From Ruegeria atlantica (GTDB lineage Bacteria; Pseudomonadota; Alphaproteobacteria; Rhodobacterales; Rhodobacteraceae): 64,000 nt of DNA. Position numbers and translations under genes: made by a program. Positions 52,336-60,393 of this stretch are shown here, one piece after another (the first letter of the stretch is position 1; every line of letters begins with the position of its first letter). The stretch is from assembly GCF_013033965.1 (NCBI RefSeq), contig NZ_WQFE01000009.1:149832-213831 (forward strand), in the 5' to 3' direction. Below the pieces are notes generated by a model. It worked only from the letters and a program-made list of their open reading frames with translations, was not told where the DNA came from and did no database searches.

Positions 52336-53475
52336 TCAAGCCACGCGCCGCCCGCGTGACCAGACGCCATTCAACGCAGGAGTGCCGTCGCGCATCCGGA
52401 ACCGGATGACGTCCGCGCGGGCACCGGCCCGTAACTCACCACGATCATCCAGCCCAACGACTCCTGCCGGTGTTTTGGTTACGGTTCTCAGACCACAGGC
52501 GAAATCACCCCATATCTCACCCAGCCGCGCGGCGGACAGCAACAAGGCGGACGGCACATAATCCGAGGACAGGATGTCCAGGTGGCCCAGCTCGGCCAGA
52601 TCCTGGGCAGCCACATTACCGGAATGTGACGCACCCCTGATAACGTTCGGTGCACCCATCATCACCTTGATACCGTGGTCATGACAGGACCGGGCTGCCT
52701 CAACCGTGGTCGGAAACTCGGCGAGGGTAATCCCGTGACCGGCCGATACGCGCACCTGTTCCTCGGTCGTGTCATCATGACTGGCCAGCATTGCCCCAAA
52801 ACGTTTGGCCGCCTGAACCGTCTCAACCTCATGCCGATCACCATATCGGTCTCGCATCGCCTTCAGATCGGCCACGTGTTGCATGAAACCATCACCTTCA
52901 AGCCCCAGCTTTCCTTTCAGATATGTTTCAAGCTTGGACATATCGCGGAACTGTCGTTGTCCGGGCGTGTGATCCATGAGTGAGACCAGGCCTACGCGGT
53001 CTTCCGGCCCGAATTCGGCCAGCTCCTCGGCCAGGGTTTCCGAGCAGACCTCGGCACGCAAATGCAGAAAATGGCTGATCTTCAGCGCATCCTGTTCCCG
53101 CAACTGCCACAGCTCGCGCCACAAACCGCGCGCGTATCTGACATAGCGTTGTCCGGACGGGATGGAACCAATGCGCAAAGCGTCGAACACTGTGGTGATC
53201 CCGGTGCTGGCCAGTTCGGCGTCATGGGCCAGGATCGCCGCAGCATGAGGCCAGTCGACCTTGGGGCGCGGTTGAATATGACGCTCAAGATTATCTGTGT
53301 GAAGCTCAACCAGACCCGGACTTACATAGTCGCCTTTGCAATCCGTCGCTCCGACTGGAACTGCCGGGCCGGTCGCGACGTCCACAATCGTGCCCCCAAC
53401 AATCCGAATGCTGCCGGTAACCGTCTCATCGGGAAGAACAAGTGTGGCATTGGCAAGTATCATTTCTTCTGTCAT
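52336..53475 (-). CDS. phnM: Alpha-D-ribose 1-methylphosphonate 5-triphosphate diphosphatase
   Basis: 379 aa, amidohydrolase fold. YVSPGLVELHTDNLERHIQP is the PhnM metal-binding motif, and VGLVSLMDHTPGQRQF and AMLASHDDTTEEQV hold further His/Asp ligands; FAPS-like end is SDYVPSALLLSAARL. It removes pyrophosphate from the ribosyl-phosphonate triphosphate made by PhnGHIL. The start at 53475 (MTEEMILANATL) is the natural N-terminus. It is transcribed separately from phnG-N, divergent from the DUF1045 gene. Confidence 0.96.
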   Translation of the reverse strand: MTEEMILANATLVLPDETVTGSIRIVGGTIVDVATGPAVPVGATDCKGDYVSPGLVELHTDNLERHIQPRPKVDWPHAAAILAHDAELASTGITTVFDALRIGSIPSGQRYVRYARGLWRELWQLREQDALKISHFLHLRAEVCSETLAEELAEFGPEDRVGLVSLMDHTPGQRQFRDMSKLETYLKGKLGLEGDGFMQHVADLKAMRDRYGDRHEVETVQAAKRFGAMLASHDDTTEEQVRVSAGHGITLAEFPTTVEAARSCHDHGIKVMMGAPNVIRGASHSGNVAAQDLAELGHLDILSSDYVPSALLLSAARLGEIWGDFACGLRTVTKTPAGVVGLDDRGELRAGARADVIRFRMRDGTPALNGVWSRGRRVA

Positions 53476-53527
53476 CTGAACTTCACAACGTTTTAGCGAC
53501 TGGGAAGGCCACACACAGGAGGCCAAC

Positions 53528-54211
53528 GTGACATTCACGCGATACGCGATCTATTTTGCGCCGCCGGCACAGGCCGATTGGACGAGATTTGCGACCCGGT
53601 GGTTGGGCTGGGACATGGAGGCCGGGGCCGAGGTCGCACATCCTGTCATAGACGGCGTGGACGTCGCGGCCGTGACTGATGTCCCGCGAAAATACGGCCT
53701 TCACGCGACGATGAAGCCGCCGTTTCGTTTGAGTGACGGGCAATCTCTGACCGATCTGCAAGCGGCTTGCCAACGATTGGCTGAAACGCAACCGTCGGTC
53801 ACTCTGGACGGGCTCGAAATCGCCCGGTTTGGTCGATTTCTGGCCCTGCGCCCGGTAGGTGACACCGGCGCGCTGAACGCGCTGGCTGCAGCCTGTGTCC
53901 GCGAGCTGGACAAATTCCGCGCCCCCGCGCCCACGGCTGAACTGGAACGCAGGCGCGCCTCGGGGTTGACCCCGGAACAGGACGCCAACCTGCTGAACTG
54001 GGGCTATCCTTACGTGATGGATACGTTCCGCTTTCACATCACTCTCAGCGGCAAGCTGGACAAGCCGACGCTGAAAACTGTTCAGGCGATGTTGCAGGAA
54101 CAACTTGTCCCACTGTTGCCCGTACCGTTTCAGATCGGGGACGTGGCGCTTGTGGGCGAGACTGAGGACGGTCGCTTTCATCTGATCCATCGCTACGCCC
54201 TTTCCAGCTGA
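53528..54211 (+). CDS. DUF1045 phosphonate-operon protein, 2H phosphoesterase type
   Basis: 227 aa, GTG start after AGGAGG. Two HxT motifs, H59-A-T61 in GLHATMKPPF and H170-I-T172 in FHITLSGKLD, are the signature of 2H phosphoesterases, which open or close 2',3'- or similar cyclic phosphates. This protein family occurs in C-P lyase gene sets. No phnP is present here, so it may open the ribosyl 1,2-cyclic phosphate left by C-P lyase; that is inference. Its 3' end overlaps the end of convergent phnN by 19 bp. Confidence 0.86.
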   Translation: MTFTRYAIYFAPPAQADWTRFATRWLGWDMEAGAEVAHPVIDGVDVAAVTDVPRKYGLHATMKPPFRLSDGQSLTDLQAACQRLAETQPSVTLDGLEIARFGRFLALRPVGDTGALNALAAACVRELDKFRAPAPTAELERRRASGLTPEQDANLLNWGYPYVMDTFRFHITLSGKLDKPTLKTVQAMLQEQLVPLLPVPFQIGDVALVGETEDGRFHLIHRYALSS

Positions 54212-54741
54212 AGCGCCGAAAGGATCGTATCGATGGTCGCCTCCAACGACCCAGAGTTATCGACATCGATCACACGGATCAGCCCATCCGGCAAGGGAAC
54301 GTCAGCCCGTTTCAGACGGCGTACCTGATCAGACGTGCTTTCCCGTCCTCGCGCGGACAGGCGCTGTGCCAGCACTACGGGATCCGCGGTCAGAGAGATC
54401 ACGGTCAGATCCTCAAAAACCTCCTGCGCCTGCAAAAGAACGGAACGGGACAGATTGACCAAAAGCGCATCCACGGCTTGCCGCTGCCCTTCGATACCCA
54501 CGGGAATGCCATACTGCAGCCCATGCGCCTCCCAGTGCAATGCAAAGGCGCCATCCAGCGCCATCAGCTCGAAGACTTCAACCGACACCCGGTCGAATTC
54601 TTCGCCTTCTTCACCCTCGGGGCGGGTAATGACCCGGCGAACCTGTTGAATACCAGGCGACTGAGCGGTCAGCGCCCGCATCACGCTATCCTTGCCCACA
54701 CCTGACGGGCCCACAACCGCGATGATCGGTGCAGCGTTCAT
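54193..54741 (-). CDS. phnN: Ribose 1,5-bisphosphate phosphokinase
   Basis: 182 aa, guanylate-kinase-like P-loop: IIAVVGPSGVGKDSVMRAL at the N-terminus. RRVITRPEGEEGEEFDRVSV follows, as in PhnN. It turns ribose 1,5-bisphosphate, the sugar end of the C-P lyase route, into PRPP. Its ATG overlaps the end of phnL. It is the last gene of the phnG-N operon, and its end overlaps the convergent DUF1045 gene. Confidence 0.95.
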   Translation of the reverse strand: MNAAPIIAVVGPSGVGKDSVMRALTAQSPGIQQVRRVITRPEGEEGEEFDRVSVEVFELMALDGAFALHWEAHGLQYGIPVGIEGQRQAVDALLVNLSRSVLLQAQEVFEDLTVISLTADPVVLAQRLSARGRESTSDQVRRLKRADVPLPDGLIRVIDVDNSGSLEATIDTILSALQLERA

Positions 54742-55421
54742 GCGGCCATTCCGGGAGTAAACTCGGACACGTCGATTTCACGATCACAGATCCGGTTTCG
54801 CGCTTCGATATCGTGGAAAATACCAACGATCGCCGCGCCGTGTGCTTTGGCTCTTTCGATCAAGGACAGCACGGTTTCGCGGTTATGCGGATCCAGAGAG
54901 GCCGTTGGCTCATCCAGCAGCATCGCGGGGTACGGATGCGCAAATCCGCGTGCGATATTGACCCGCTGTTGTTCACCACCCGAAAACGTCGTTGGGCTCA
55001 GGCTCCACAACCTCTCTGGAATGTTCAGCCGTGCCAGCATTTCTGCCGCCTTATCCAGCGCAGCCTGCCTGTCGCACCCGACGGCCAACAACGGTTCGGC
55101 CACCACTTCAAGGGTCGGCACCCGTGGCACGACCCGCAAGAATTGACTGACATAACCAATCGTTTCACGACGCAGTGCCAAAATCTCCCTCGGTTCGGCC
55201 TTGGCAACATCCAGCCCGCCCACCAAGACCTGCCCGGAAGCCGTCAGATAATTTCCGTAGATCACGCGCATCAGCGTGGATTTTCCAACGCCCGAGGCAC
55301 CGGTCAGAGCGACGCACTCACCCGCAGCCACATTCAGCGAAGCACCCTGCAACACGGGAATAACGGCGCCGCCCTGATTGTGCAGTGTGAAGCATTTGCT
55401 GACGTCTTTGAGTTCAATCAT
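54738..55421 (-). CDS. phnL: C-P lyase complex ABC-type subunit PhnL
   Basis: 227 aa. Walker A TGASGVGKSTLMRVIYGNYL (the GNY after the P-loop is typical of PhnL), signature TFSGGEQQRVNIARGF, Walker B PAMLLDEPTASLD. PhnL works with PhnG, H and I in forming the ribosyl-phosphonate triphosphate. I chose the ATG at 55421, preceded by GGTGGAG; the longer frame starts with a TTG overlapping the phnK stop. Confidence 0.95.
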   Translation of the reverse strand: MIELKDVSKCFTLHNQGGAVIPVLQGASLNVAAGECVALTGASGVGKSTLMRVIYGNYLTASGQVLVGGLDVAKAEPREILALRRETIGYVSQFLRVVPRVPTLEVVAEPLLAVGCDRQAALDKAAEMLARLNIPERLWSLSPTTFSGGEQQRVNIARGFAHPYPAMLLDEPTASLDPHNRETVLSLIERAKAHGAAIVGIFHDIEARNRICDREIDVSEFTPGMAA

Positions 55422-55432
55422 CGTCTCCACCT

Positions 55433-56203
55433 TCAAACCTGTAGAACACTTGAGACCAGCAACTGCGTGTAGGCGTGTTGCGGATCGTCCAGAACTTGAT
55501 CCGTTAGCCCGGCCTCGACCACATGACCGTCCTTCATCACCATCAACCGATCCGCCAGCAGGCGCACAACGGCCAGATCATGAGTGACGATGACGGCGCT
55601 CAGCCCCATTTCACGCACCAATCCGCGCAAAAGGTCCAACAGCCGGGCCTGAACGGAAACATCCAGCCCACCCGTGGGTTCGTCCATGAACACCAGCCGC
55701 GGCCCTGTGACCAGATTACGAGCGATCTGCAACCGCTGCTGCATACCGCCAGAAAAGGCCGAGGGACGGTCATCCACACGGGTTTCGTCAATCTCAACCC
55801 GCCCCAGCCAGTCAATCGCACGGCCCCGGATAGCGCCATAGTGACGCTCCCCCACCGCCATTAGACGTTCACCGATATTACCGCCTGCACTAATCGTCAC
55901 CCGCAAGCCATCGCGCGCATGCTGATGCACAAAGGCCCAGTCCGTCCGGCTGAGCATTCGACGTTCCGGTTCGGACATGGTGACCGTATCCACCGGACCA
56001 TCAGCACGTGTGTCAAAGATCACCTGCCCCGCATCTGGCTGCAGGTGACCGGCCATGCAGTTCAGGAGGGTTGACTTGCCCGAGCCACTTTCGCCCACGA
56101 TCCCCATCACCTCGCTGGGGTAGAGATCAAAACTGACATCCCTACAACCAATCCGCGCGCCGTATCGTTTCTCGATGCCTTTCACCTGCAACAAGGGGTT
56201 CAT
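55433..56203 (-). CDS. phnK: C-P lyase complex ABC-type subunit PhnK
   Basis: 256 aa. Walker A GESGSGKSTLLNCMAGHLQP, signature AFSGGMQQRLQIARNLV, Walker B RLVFMDEPTGGLDVS, and the H-switch in IVTHDLAVVRLLADR. It binds the PhnGHIJ core and is needed for C-P bond cleavage in vivo. The ATG at 56203 overlaps the phnJ stop (ATGA) and gives the normal N-terminus MNPLLQVKGIEKRYG; a longer frame from 56278 lies inside phnJ. Confidence 0.96.
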   Translation of the reverse strand: MNPLLQVKGIEKRYGARIGCRDVSFDLYPSEVMGIVGESGSGKSTLLNCMAGHLQPDAGQVIFDTRADGPVDTVTMSEPERRMLSRTDWAFVHQHARDGLRVTISAGGNIGERLMAVGERHYGAIRGRAIDWLGRVEIDETRVDDRPSAFSGGMQQRLQIARNLVTGPRLVFMDEPTGGLDVSVQARLLDLLRGLVREMGLSAVIVTHDLAVVRLLADRLMVMKDGHVVEAGLTDQVLDDPQHAYTQLLVSSVLQV

Positions 56204-57060
56204 GCCGCATTCTCCCCGGCCAGTCGGCCCATATGGCCCGCCTCGCGGCGTGACCGGCAATAATCCGTGTCCGAGCAAACAAACATTCGGTTGCCTGCAT
56301 CATCCATGATCACTTCGTCCAGATAGCTGTCCTCGGCCCCGCAAAGGTCACAGCAGTGTTCGGCCTTGGTGGCCTCGAATGGGTAGTCCTCGAAATCCAG
56401 GCTCACGACCTTGGTATGCGGCGGAATTGCATAAATCCGCTGTTCACGCCCAGCACCAAATAGCTGGATCGCGTCCATCTCAAGTTTTGGGTTGTCAAAC
56501 TTGGGGATCGGGGATGGATCCATCACATAACGATCCGACACATACACCGGATAGGCATAGGCGGTCGAGATCGCGCCATGCTGGCTGATGTCCTCGTACA
56601 ACTTCACATGCATCAGCCCGTATTCCTCAAGGCTGTGCATCTTTCGCGTCTCGGTTTCGCGTGGTTCCAGAAAGCGCAGCGGTTCCGGAATTGGCACCTG
56701 ATAAACAATAATCTGATCCTCGCGCAGCTTCGCCTCGGGGATGCGGTGACGGGTTTGGATGACAGTGGCCTTCTCGGTTTCCTCGGTCGTCTCCACACCT
56801 GCCGTATTCTCAAAAAACTTGCGGATCGACACCGCGTTGGTGGTGTCATCAGCGCCTTGGTCAATCACTTTTAACGTGTCCTTGGGCGTCAATGTCGCGG
56901 CCGAAACCTGCACGCCGCCTGTGCCCCATCCGTACGGCATCGGCATTTCACGGCTGGCAAATGGGACCTGATACCCGGGCACAGCCAGCCCCTTTAAAAT
57001 GGCGCGACGGATCATTCGCTTGGTTTGTTCGTCCAAATATGCGAAGTTATACTCATTCAT
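56200..57060 (-). CDS. phnJ: Carbon-phosphorus lyase core subunit PhnJ (radical SAM)
   Basis: 286 aa. The catalytic subunit that breaks the C-P bond. The 4Fe-4S cysteines are C237, C240, C262 and C268 (CxxC-x21-C-x5-C), the same spacing as in E. coli PhnJ. GLAVPGYQVPFASREMPMPY near residue 24 holds the glycyl-radical region. The start at 57060 has no Shine-Dalgarno; it overlaps the stop of a 90-codon frame running from the end of phnI, so its translation may be coupled to that frame. Confidence 0.97.
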   Translation of the reverse strand: MNEYNFAYLDEQTKRMIRRAILKGLAVPGYQVPFASREMPMPYGWGTGGVQVSAATLTPKDTLKVIDQGADDTTNAVSIRKFFENTAGVETTEETEKATVIQTRHRIPEAKLREDQIIVYQVPIPEPLRFLEPRETETRKMHSLEEYGLMHVKLYEDISQHGAISTAYAYPVYVSDRYVMDPSPIPKFDNPKLEMDAIQLFGAGREQRIYAIPPHTKVVSLDFEDYPFEATKAEHCCDLCGAEDSYLDEVIMDDAGNRMFVCSDTDYCRSRREAGHMGRLAGENAA

Positions 57061-57329
57061 TTTGAAGTATCACTTTGTTTTTGGTGTTTTTGTGGACGTT
57101 CTTTTATTGGGCGCACTGTTATTGGCGCTATTGCTGTATCTTTTCTTTCACTCTCGTCATGCAAAGCGACGTCGCCGTGCACAAAAGCGAGATCCAAAGG
57201 GCGTGTGGAAATCGGTTGGTGCGCGTACGGACTCGCCGTCCGGTAGCAATCTGCGACGCCCGTAAGAAGCGACTGGGAATTCATCTGCCTGGTTCGCCGA
57301 TGCCGAGATGCTGGCGCGATCCAACTCAT
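57057..57329 (-). CDS. 90-codon ORF between phnI and phnJ, possibly a translational relay
   Basis: ATG at 57329 overlaps the phnI stop (ATGA) with AAGGGGGCC just before it as a fair ribosome-binding site, and its TGA overlaps the phnJ ATG (ATGA). The product begins MSWIAPASRHRRTRQMNSQS and is polar and basic, without motifs or membrane span. The 3' half is AT-rich with three ATA codons and AGA, unlike the surrounding genes. It may be a real small protein, a coding-neutral relay that brings ribosomes to phnJ, or a chance frame in a spacer. phnI and phnJ are usually adjacent elsewhere. Confidence 0.4.
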   Translation of the reverse strand: MSWIAPASRHRRTRQMNSQSLLTGVADCYRTASPYAHQPISTRPLDLAFVHGDVALHDESERKDTAIAPITVRPIKERPQKHQKQSDTSK

Positions 57330-58435
57330 AAAGGCCCCCTTTCACTCGGCTCGGCCTCCTGCGATGCGTTTCTCTCTTCCGCTTCCCGACGCAGTTTGCG
57401 GACCAGTTCCAATTCGGACTGGAAGTCCACGTAATGCGGCAGCTTGATATGTTCCAGGAACCCGGTTGCCTGAACATTGTCCGCATGGCTGAGAACAAAT
57501 TCCTCGTCCTGCGCGGGGGCGCCCAGATTGTCTTCGCCCAACTCTTCCCAGCGCAGGGCGCGATCCACCAAAGCCATCGCAATGGATTTCCGCTCGGACT
57601 GACCAAAGACCAGTCCGTAACCGCGGGTGAATTGCGGCGGTTCGGTCTTGGAGCCCTTGAACTGGTTTACAGTCTCGCATTCGGTCACTTCAATTTCGCC
57701 GATGTCGATGGCAAAGCCCAGTTCCGGAATGTCCATTTCGACCACGACCTTGCCAATCCGCAGCTCGCCGACGAAAGCGTGATTGCGGGCATACCCGCGT
57801 TGAGTGGAATAGGCCATGCCCAGCACAAACCCCTCATCCCCTCGGGTCAGTGATTGCAGACGCAGGGGGCGGGTCGACGGAAACTCCATCGGTTCGCGTG
57901 TCAGATCACCCGGAGTTGCGTCACTGGCAGGTTCATCCTGAATGATATCCTCACCCTTAAGAAATTCTGTGATATGCGGTGTCGCCCCAGTACGAGGGTG
58001 CGCCGTGGGCGCTGCCAAGACCTCACCTTCGGCGGCCAGTTTGAAGTCCAACAAACGGTGCGTGCAATCAAAGGTTGGCCCCAGCACCTGTCCGCCCGGC
58101 GCATCCTTGAACGTGGCCGAGATCCGGCGATCACATGCCATTTCACCTGTCGCAATCGGGTTCGAATAACCAAATCGCGGCAGAGTTGTCCGATAAGCCC
58201 GGATCAGAAAAACCGCCTCGATCAAATCGCCGCGCGCCTGTTTGATAGCCAATGCCGCTAAATCAGGATCGTACAAAGATCCCTCGGCCATCACCCGATT
58301 GACCGCCAGACTCAGCTGCTCGCGGATTTGCGCAATACTCAGCTCGGCTATGTCCGTTGCACCGCGCCTTTCTTCCGCCAACCAGGCATGTGCGTTTTCG
58401 ATTGCCTTTTCGCCACCCTTGACTGCGACATACAT
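57326..58435 (-). CDS. phnI: C-P lyase complex subunit PhnI
   Basis: 369 aa, close to the usual ~355-370. The N-terminal MYVAVKGGEKAIENAHAWLA is the family start, with YSNPIATGEMACDRRISATF and YGLVFGQSERKSIAMALVDR further on. PhnI is the nucleosidase-like subunit that, with PhnG, H and L, attaches the phosphonate to ribose of ATP. It lies four bases after phnH. The last ~25 residues are acidic and variable. Confidence 0.97.
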   Translation of the reverse strand: MYVAVKGGEKAIENAHAWLAEERRGATDIAELSIAQIREQLSLAVNRVMAEGSLYDPDLAALAIKQARGDLIEAVFLIRAYRTTLPRFGYSNPIATGEMACDRRISATFKDAPGGQVLGPTFDCTHRLLDFKLAAEGEVLAAPTAHPRTGATPHITEFLKGEDIIQDEPASDATPGDLTREPMEFPSTRPLRLQSLTRGDEGFVLGMAYSTQRGYARNHAFVGELRIGKVVVEMDIPELGFAIDIGEIEVTECETVNQFKGSKTEPPQFTRGYGLVFGQSERKSIAMALVDRALRWEELGEDNLGAPAQDEEFVLSHADNVQATGFLEHIKLPHYVDFQSELELVRKLRREAEERNASQEAEPSERGPL

Positions 58436-58438
58436 GGC

Positions 58439-59014
58439 TTAGGTCTCCATGCTGATCCGGGTACTGCGCGGCAAGGCCGCCACCCGGTCACCGCTGGTGA
58501 AAAAGAAGTCGCATCCAAGCGGGTACAAGGCCGCATTGGCCTGCAACGCCGGAACATCCGGCAAGAAAAGCTGAGCCGTGCCTTTGATCCCTGGGCCGCT
58601 TAGCTCGGCACCGGCCTGTTGCAACTCGTCACATTCTACAATCAATGTGGCGGACCGATCCGGGTATTCAGCGGTGCCGATACGGTATGTGCCCAATGAC
58701 CCCAGCTCGGCCCAGCGCCCGACGGCGAAATCTGCATCAGCCGCCTGCGCAAGGGGTGCGCCGGTGTGAAAGGTCAGCCACTCGCGCGCCGCATCGGTGT
58801 TGACCGCACCAGCCAGGTGCACCTTTGTCTCGGGATCACACAGAGTCAGCAACAGCGTTCCAGCTGCAATAGACAGGGGGTCTGGCGGGCGACTGCCGTT
58901 CAGTTCACGGATTTCGCCGGGCCGGGCCATTACGGTCATGGCAGCGCGGAACGCACGCGCGGCCTGGATAGGTGCATTCTGAAATCCGCCGGAATACTGG
59001 GGCTGTTCTGTCAC
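58439..59014 (-). CDS. phnH: C-P lyase complex subunit PhnH
   Basis: 191 aa. NAPIQAARAFRAAMTVMARP is the family N-terminus; PGIKGTAQLFLPDVPALQAN and YPLGCDFFFTSGDRVAALPR form the conserved C-terminal half. A structural subunit of the PhnGHIJ core. Its ATG overlaps the phnG stop. Confidence 0.96.
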   Translation of the reverse strand: MTEQPQYSGGFQNAPIQAARAFRAAMTVMARPGEIRELNGSRPPDPLSIAAGTLLLTLCDPETKVHLAGAVNTDAAREWLTFHTGAPLAQAADADFAVGRWAELGSLGTYRIGTAEYPDRSATLIVECDELQQAGAELSGPGIKGTAQLFLPDVPALQANAALYPLGCDFFFTSGDRVAALPRSTRISMET

Positions 59015-59472
59015 GAATTTTCTCCCCGGACCAATGTGAAAAACTCGACCTTTGTCGCCGCAGCTTTGGCCGCGCGATCTGCTTTGGCGGCCTGCACGTG
59101 ATCTTTGAGCGGTGCGATCACCTGCTCATGAACCGCACCCGCGGCCGAGGTCTGCATCATCGCATCAATCAACGCTGCCACCTCGGCCTTGGGCTTGGAC
59201 CGACCCTGCACGTACCCATGCCCGACTGTCCCGTCCTCCAACATCAAGGAACACCGCGTGACGGTCATTTCGCCAAGGTTGAACGAAGCGCCGACACTAC
59301 CCGCACGCCCGCGCACCATGACCCCACCCACCTCGGGGCGACGCAGCCACTCAAACGCTGGGCGAGCTTCGTATCCGCCCCAAAGCGCCATCAAAACCCC
59401 CTCAGGAGCGCGCGCCAAAAGGCCCATCCAGGCCTGCCGCGGCGCATTCGAGTGATTTGCTTGATTTGTCAT
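59011..59472 (-). CDS. phnG: C-P lyase complex subunit PhnG
   Basis: 153 aa. RQAWMGLLARAPEGVLMALW is the family N-terminus and SFNLGEMTVTRCSLMLEDGT then VGHGYVQGRSKPKAEVAALI the conserved centre. First gene of the phnGHI-orf-JKLN operon. AAGAGG precedes the ATG at 59472; a longer frame from 59511 would run through the operator-like repeat and is unlikely. Confidence 0.96.
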   Translation of the reverse strand: MTNQANHSNAPRQAWMGLLARAPEGVLMALWGGYEARPAFEWLRRPEVGGVMVRGRAGSVGASFNLGEMTVTRCSLMLEDGTVGHGYVQGRSKPKAEVAALIDAMMQTSAAGAVHEQVIAPLKDHVQAAKADRAAKAAATKVEFFTLVRGENS

Positions 59473-59490
59473 CAAAGCCTCTTGGCCAAG

Positions 59491-59519
59491 TTGTCCACAT
59501 GAACTATACAACTAGACAA
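59491..59519. promoter_or_regulatory. Candidate PhnF operator at the phnG transcription start
   Basis: TTGTC (59491) and GACAA (59519) frame a 29-bp element that reads, on the minus strand, TTGTCTAGTTGTATAG then TTCATGTGGACAA; two similar steps, TCTAGTT and TATAGTT, are repeated eight bases apart. It lies directly downstream of the phnG -10 box, where a GntR/HutC repressor such as PhnF would block transcription. Assignment to PhnF is inference. Confidence 0.5.
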
Positions 59520-59548
59520 ATAATACATTACACCGTCGTGGCTGACAA
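59520..59548 (-). promoter_or_regulatory. Sigma-70-type promoter of the phnG operon
   Basis: On the minus strand TTGTCA (59548-59543) is followed by exactly 17 bases and TATTAT (59525-59520). Both boxes differ from consensus by one base each, making this the best promoter in the window. The predicted start of transcription falls inside the adjacent operator-like repeat, 40-45 bases upstream of the phnG ATG. I see no clear Pho box. Confidence 0.65.
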
Positions 59549-59575
59549 TCCGCAACCCTGTGAAGTTTAGATTGC

Positions 59576-60286
59576 ATGAGAAAAACACCCGTCTGGAAAA
59601 GCATCGCGCTGAATCTGACATCAGACATTTCAGAGGGCCGATACGACACCGGCGACCGCCTGCCGACTGAGGCACAGCTGGCAGCAAAACACGGGGTTAA
59701 CCGCCACACGGTGCGGCGCGCACTGTCGGATCTGGCGGAACAAGGTCTGGTGCACGCCCGCCGCGGCGCTGGTGTCTTTGTGACGGCCCGCCCAACTGAT
59801 TATGCCATCGGAAGGCGCGTCCGATACCACAAGAGCATCTCGGCCAGCGGTAAGATTCCCGGGAAAAACATCCTGACCCTCACAACGCGCGCCGCAGATG
59901 AAACCGAAGCTGAAGCCTTGGAGATCGCAGCAGGCGATCAGGTGCACGTATATGACGGGCTGTCCTTGGCGGACGGACAGCCGATCGCGCTGTTCCAAAG
60001 TGTCTTTCCTGCAGACCGACTGCCCCGCATTCTTGAGGCGCTGTCCGAAACAGAGTCTGTCACGAAGGCTTTGCGGCACTGCGGTATTGAGGATTACACC
60101 CGTATTTCGACGCGCCTGACTGCGCGCGCGGCGACGGCAACGCAGGCCCTCCACCTGAATCTGACCGAGGGAGCACCGGTCCTTTATTCCGTTGGTGTAA
60201 ACGCAGATCCGAATGGTATGCCCGTTGAATTCGGGCGAACTGTGTTTGCCGGGGATCGGGTCACTCTGACCCTCAACGACGATTAG
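59576..60286 (+). CDS. phnF: GntR-family regulator PhnF (UTRA domain)
   Basis: 236 aa. N-terminal GntR winged helix: DISEGRYDTGDRLPTEAQLA and VNRHTVRRALSDLAEQGLVH. C-terminal UTRA ligand-binding domain from about residue 90 (VLYSVGVNADPNGMPVEFGR). Divergent from phnG with 103 bp between starts, the usual place for the repressor of the C-P lyase operon. Its own end overlaps, on the other strand, a relic of a hexapeptide-transferase gene. Confidence 0.93.
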   Translation: MRKTPVWKSIALNLTSDISEGRYDTGDRLPTEAQLAAKHGVNRHTVRRALSDLAEQGLVHARRGAGVFVTARPTDYAIGRRVRYHKSISASGKIPGKNILTLTTRAADETEAEALEIAAGDQVHVYDGLSLADGQPIALFQSVFPADRLPRILEALSETESVTKALRHCGIEDYTRISTRLTARAATATQALHLNLTEGAPVLYSVGVNADPNGMPVEFGRTVFAGDRVTLTLNDD

Positions 60287-60393
60287 GCCACCTCGGCCTT
60301 GATACCTGCCGCTTTCCCAATCCAAGTATCATGCCCGATTCGGGTGAAACTTGCGAAGTTGGCGAATTGGCAGCCAGCTACAGATGGGGTTCA
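60283..60393 (-). pseudogene. Relic of a phosphonate-associated hexapeptide-repeat acyltransferase
   Basis: A 36-codon open stretch between two stops reads TPSVAGCQFANFASF then TRIGHDTWIGKAAGIKAEVA. FANFASFTRIG resembles the middle of the LbetaH transferases found beside phn genes, and GHDTWIG followed by a short tail resembles their later hexapeptide coil, with what lies between missing. The frame has no start codon. I read it as a gene that has lost its 5' part, an internal segment and its 3' part. It overlaps the phnF stop by four bases. Identification is from memory of the family. Confidence 0.45.

Noticed and set aside
56999..57265. Plus-strand frame in the phnI-phnJ gap with a hydrophobic, membrane-like segment followed by a basic run
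   Set aside because: It is antisense to phnJ and to the coupled 90-codon frame, begins inside phnJ, has no ribosome-binding site, and its hydrophobicity follows from the AT-rich bases. The minus-strand frame fits the operon better.
59511..59550. A Pho box upstream of phnG
   Set aside because: Only one TGTCA-like half is seen and it is the -35 box; no second half at the right distance.
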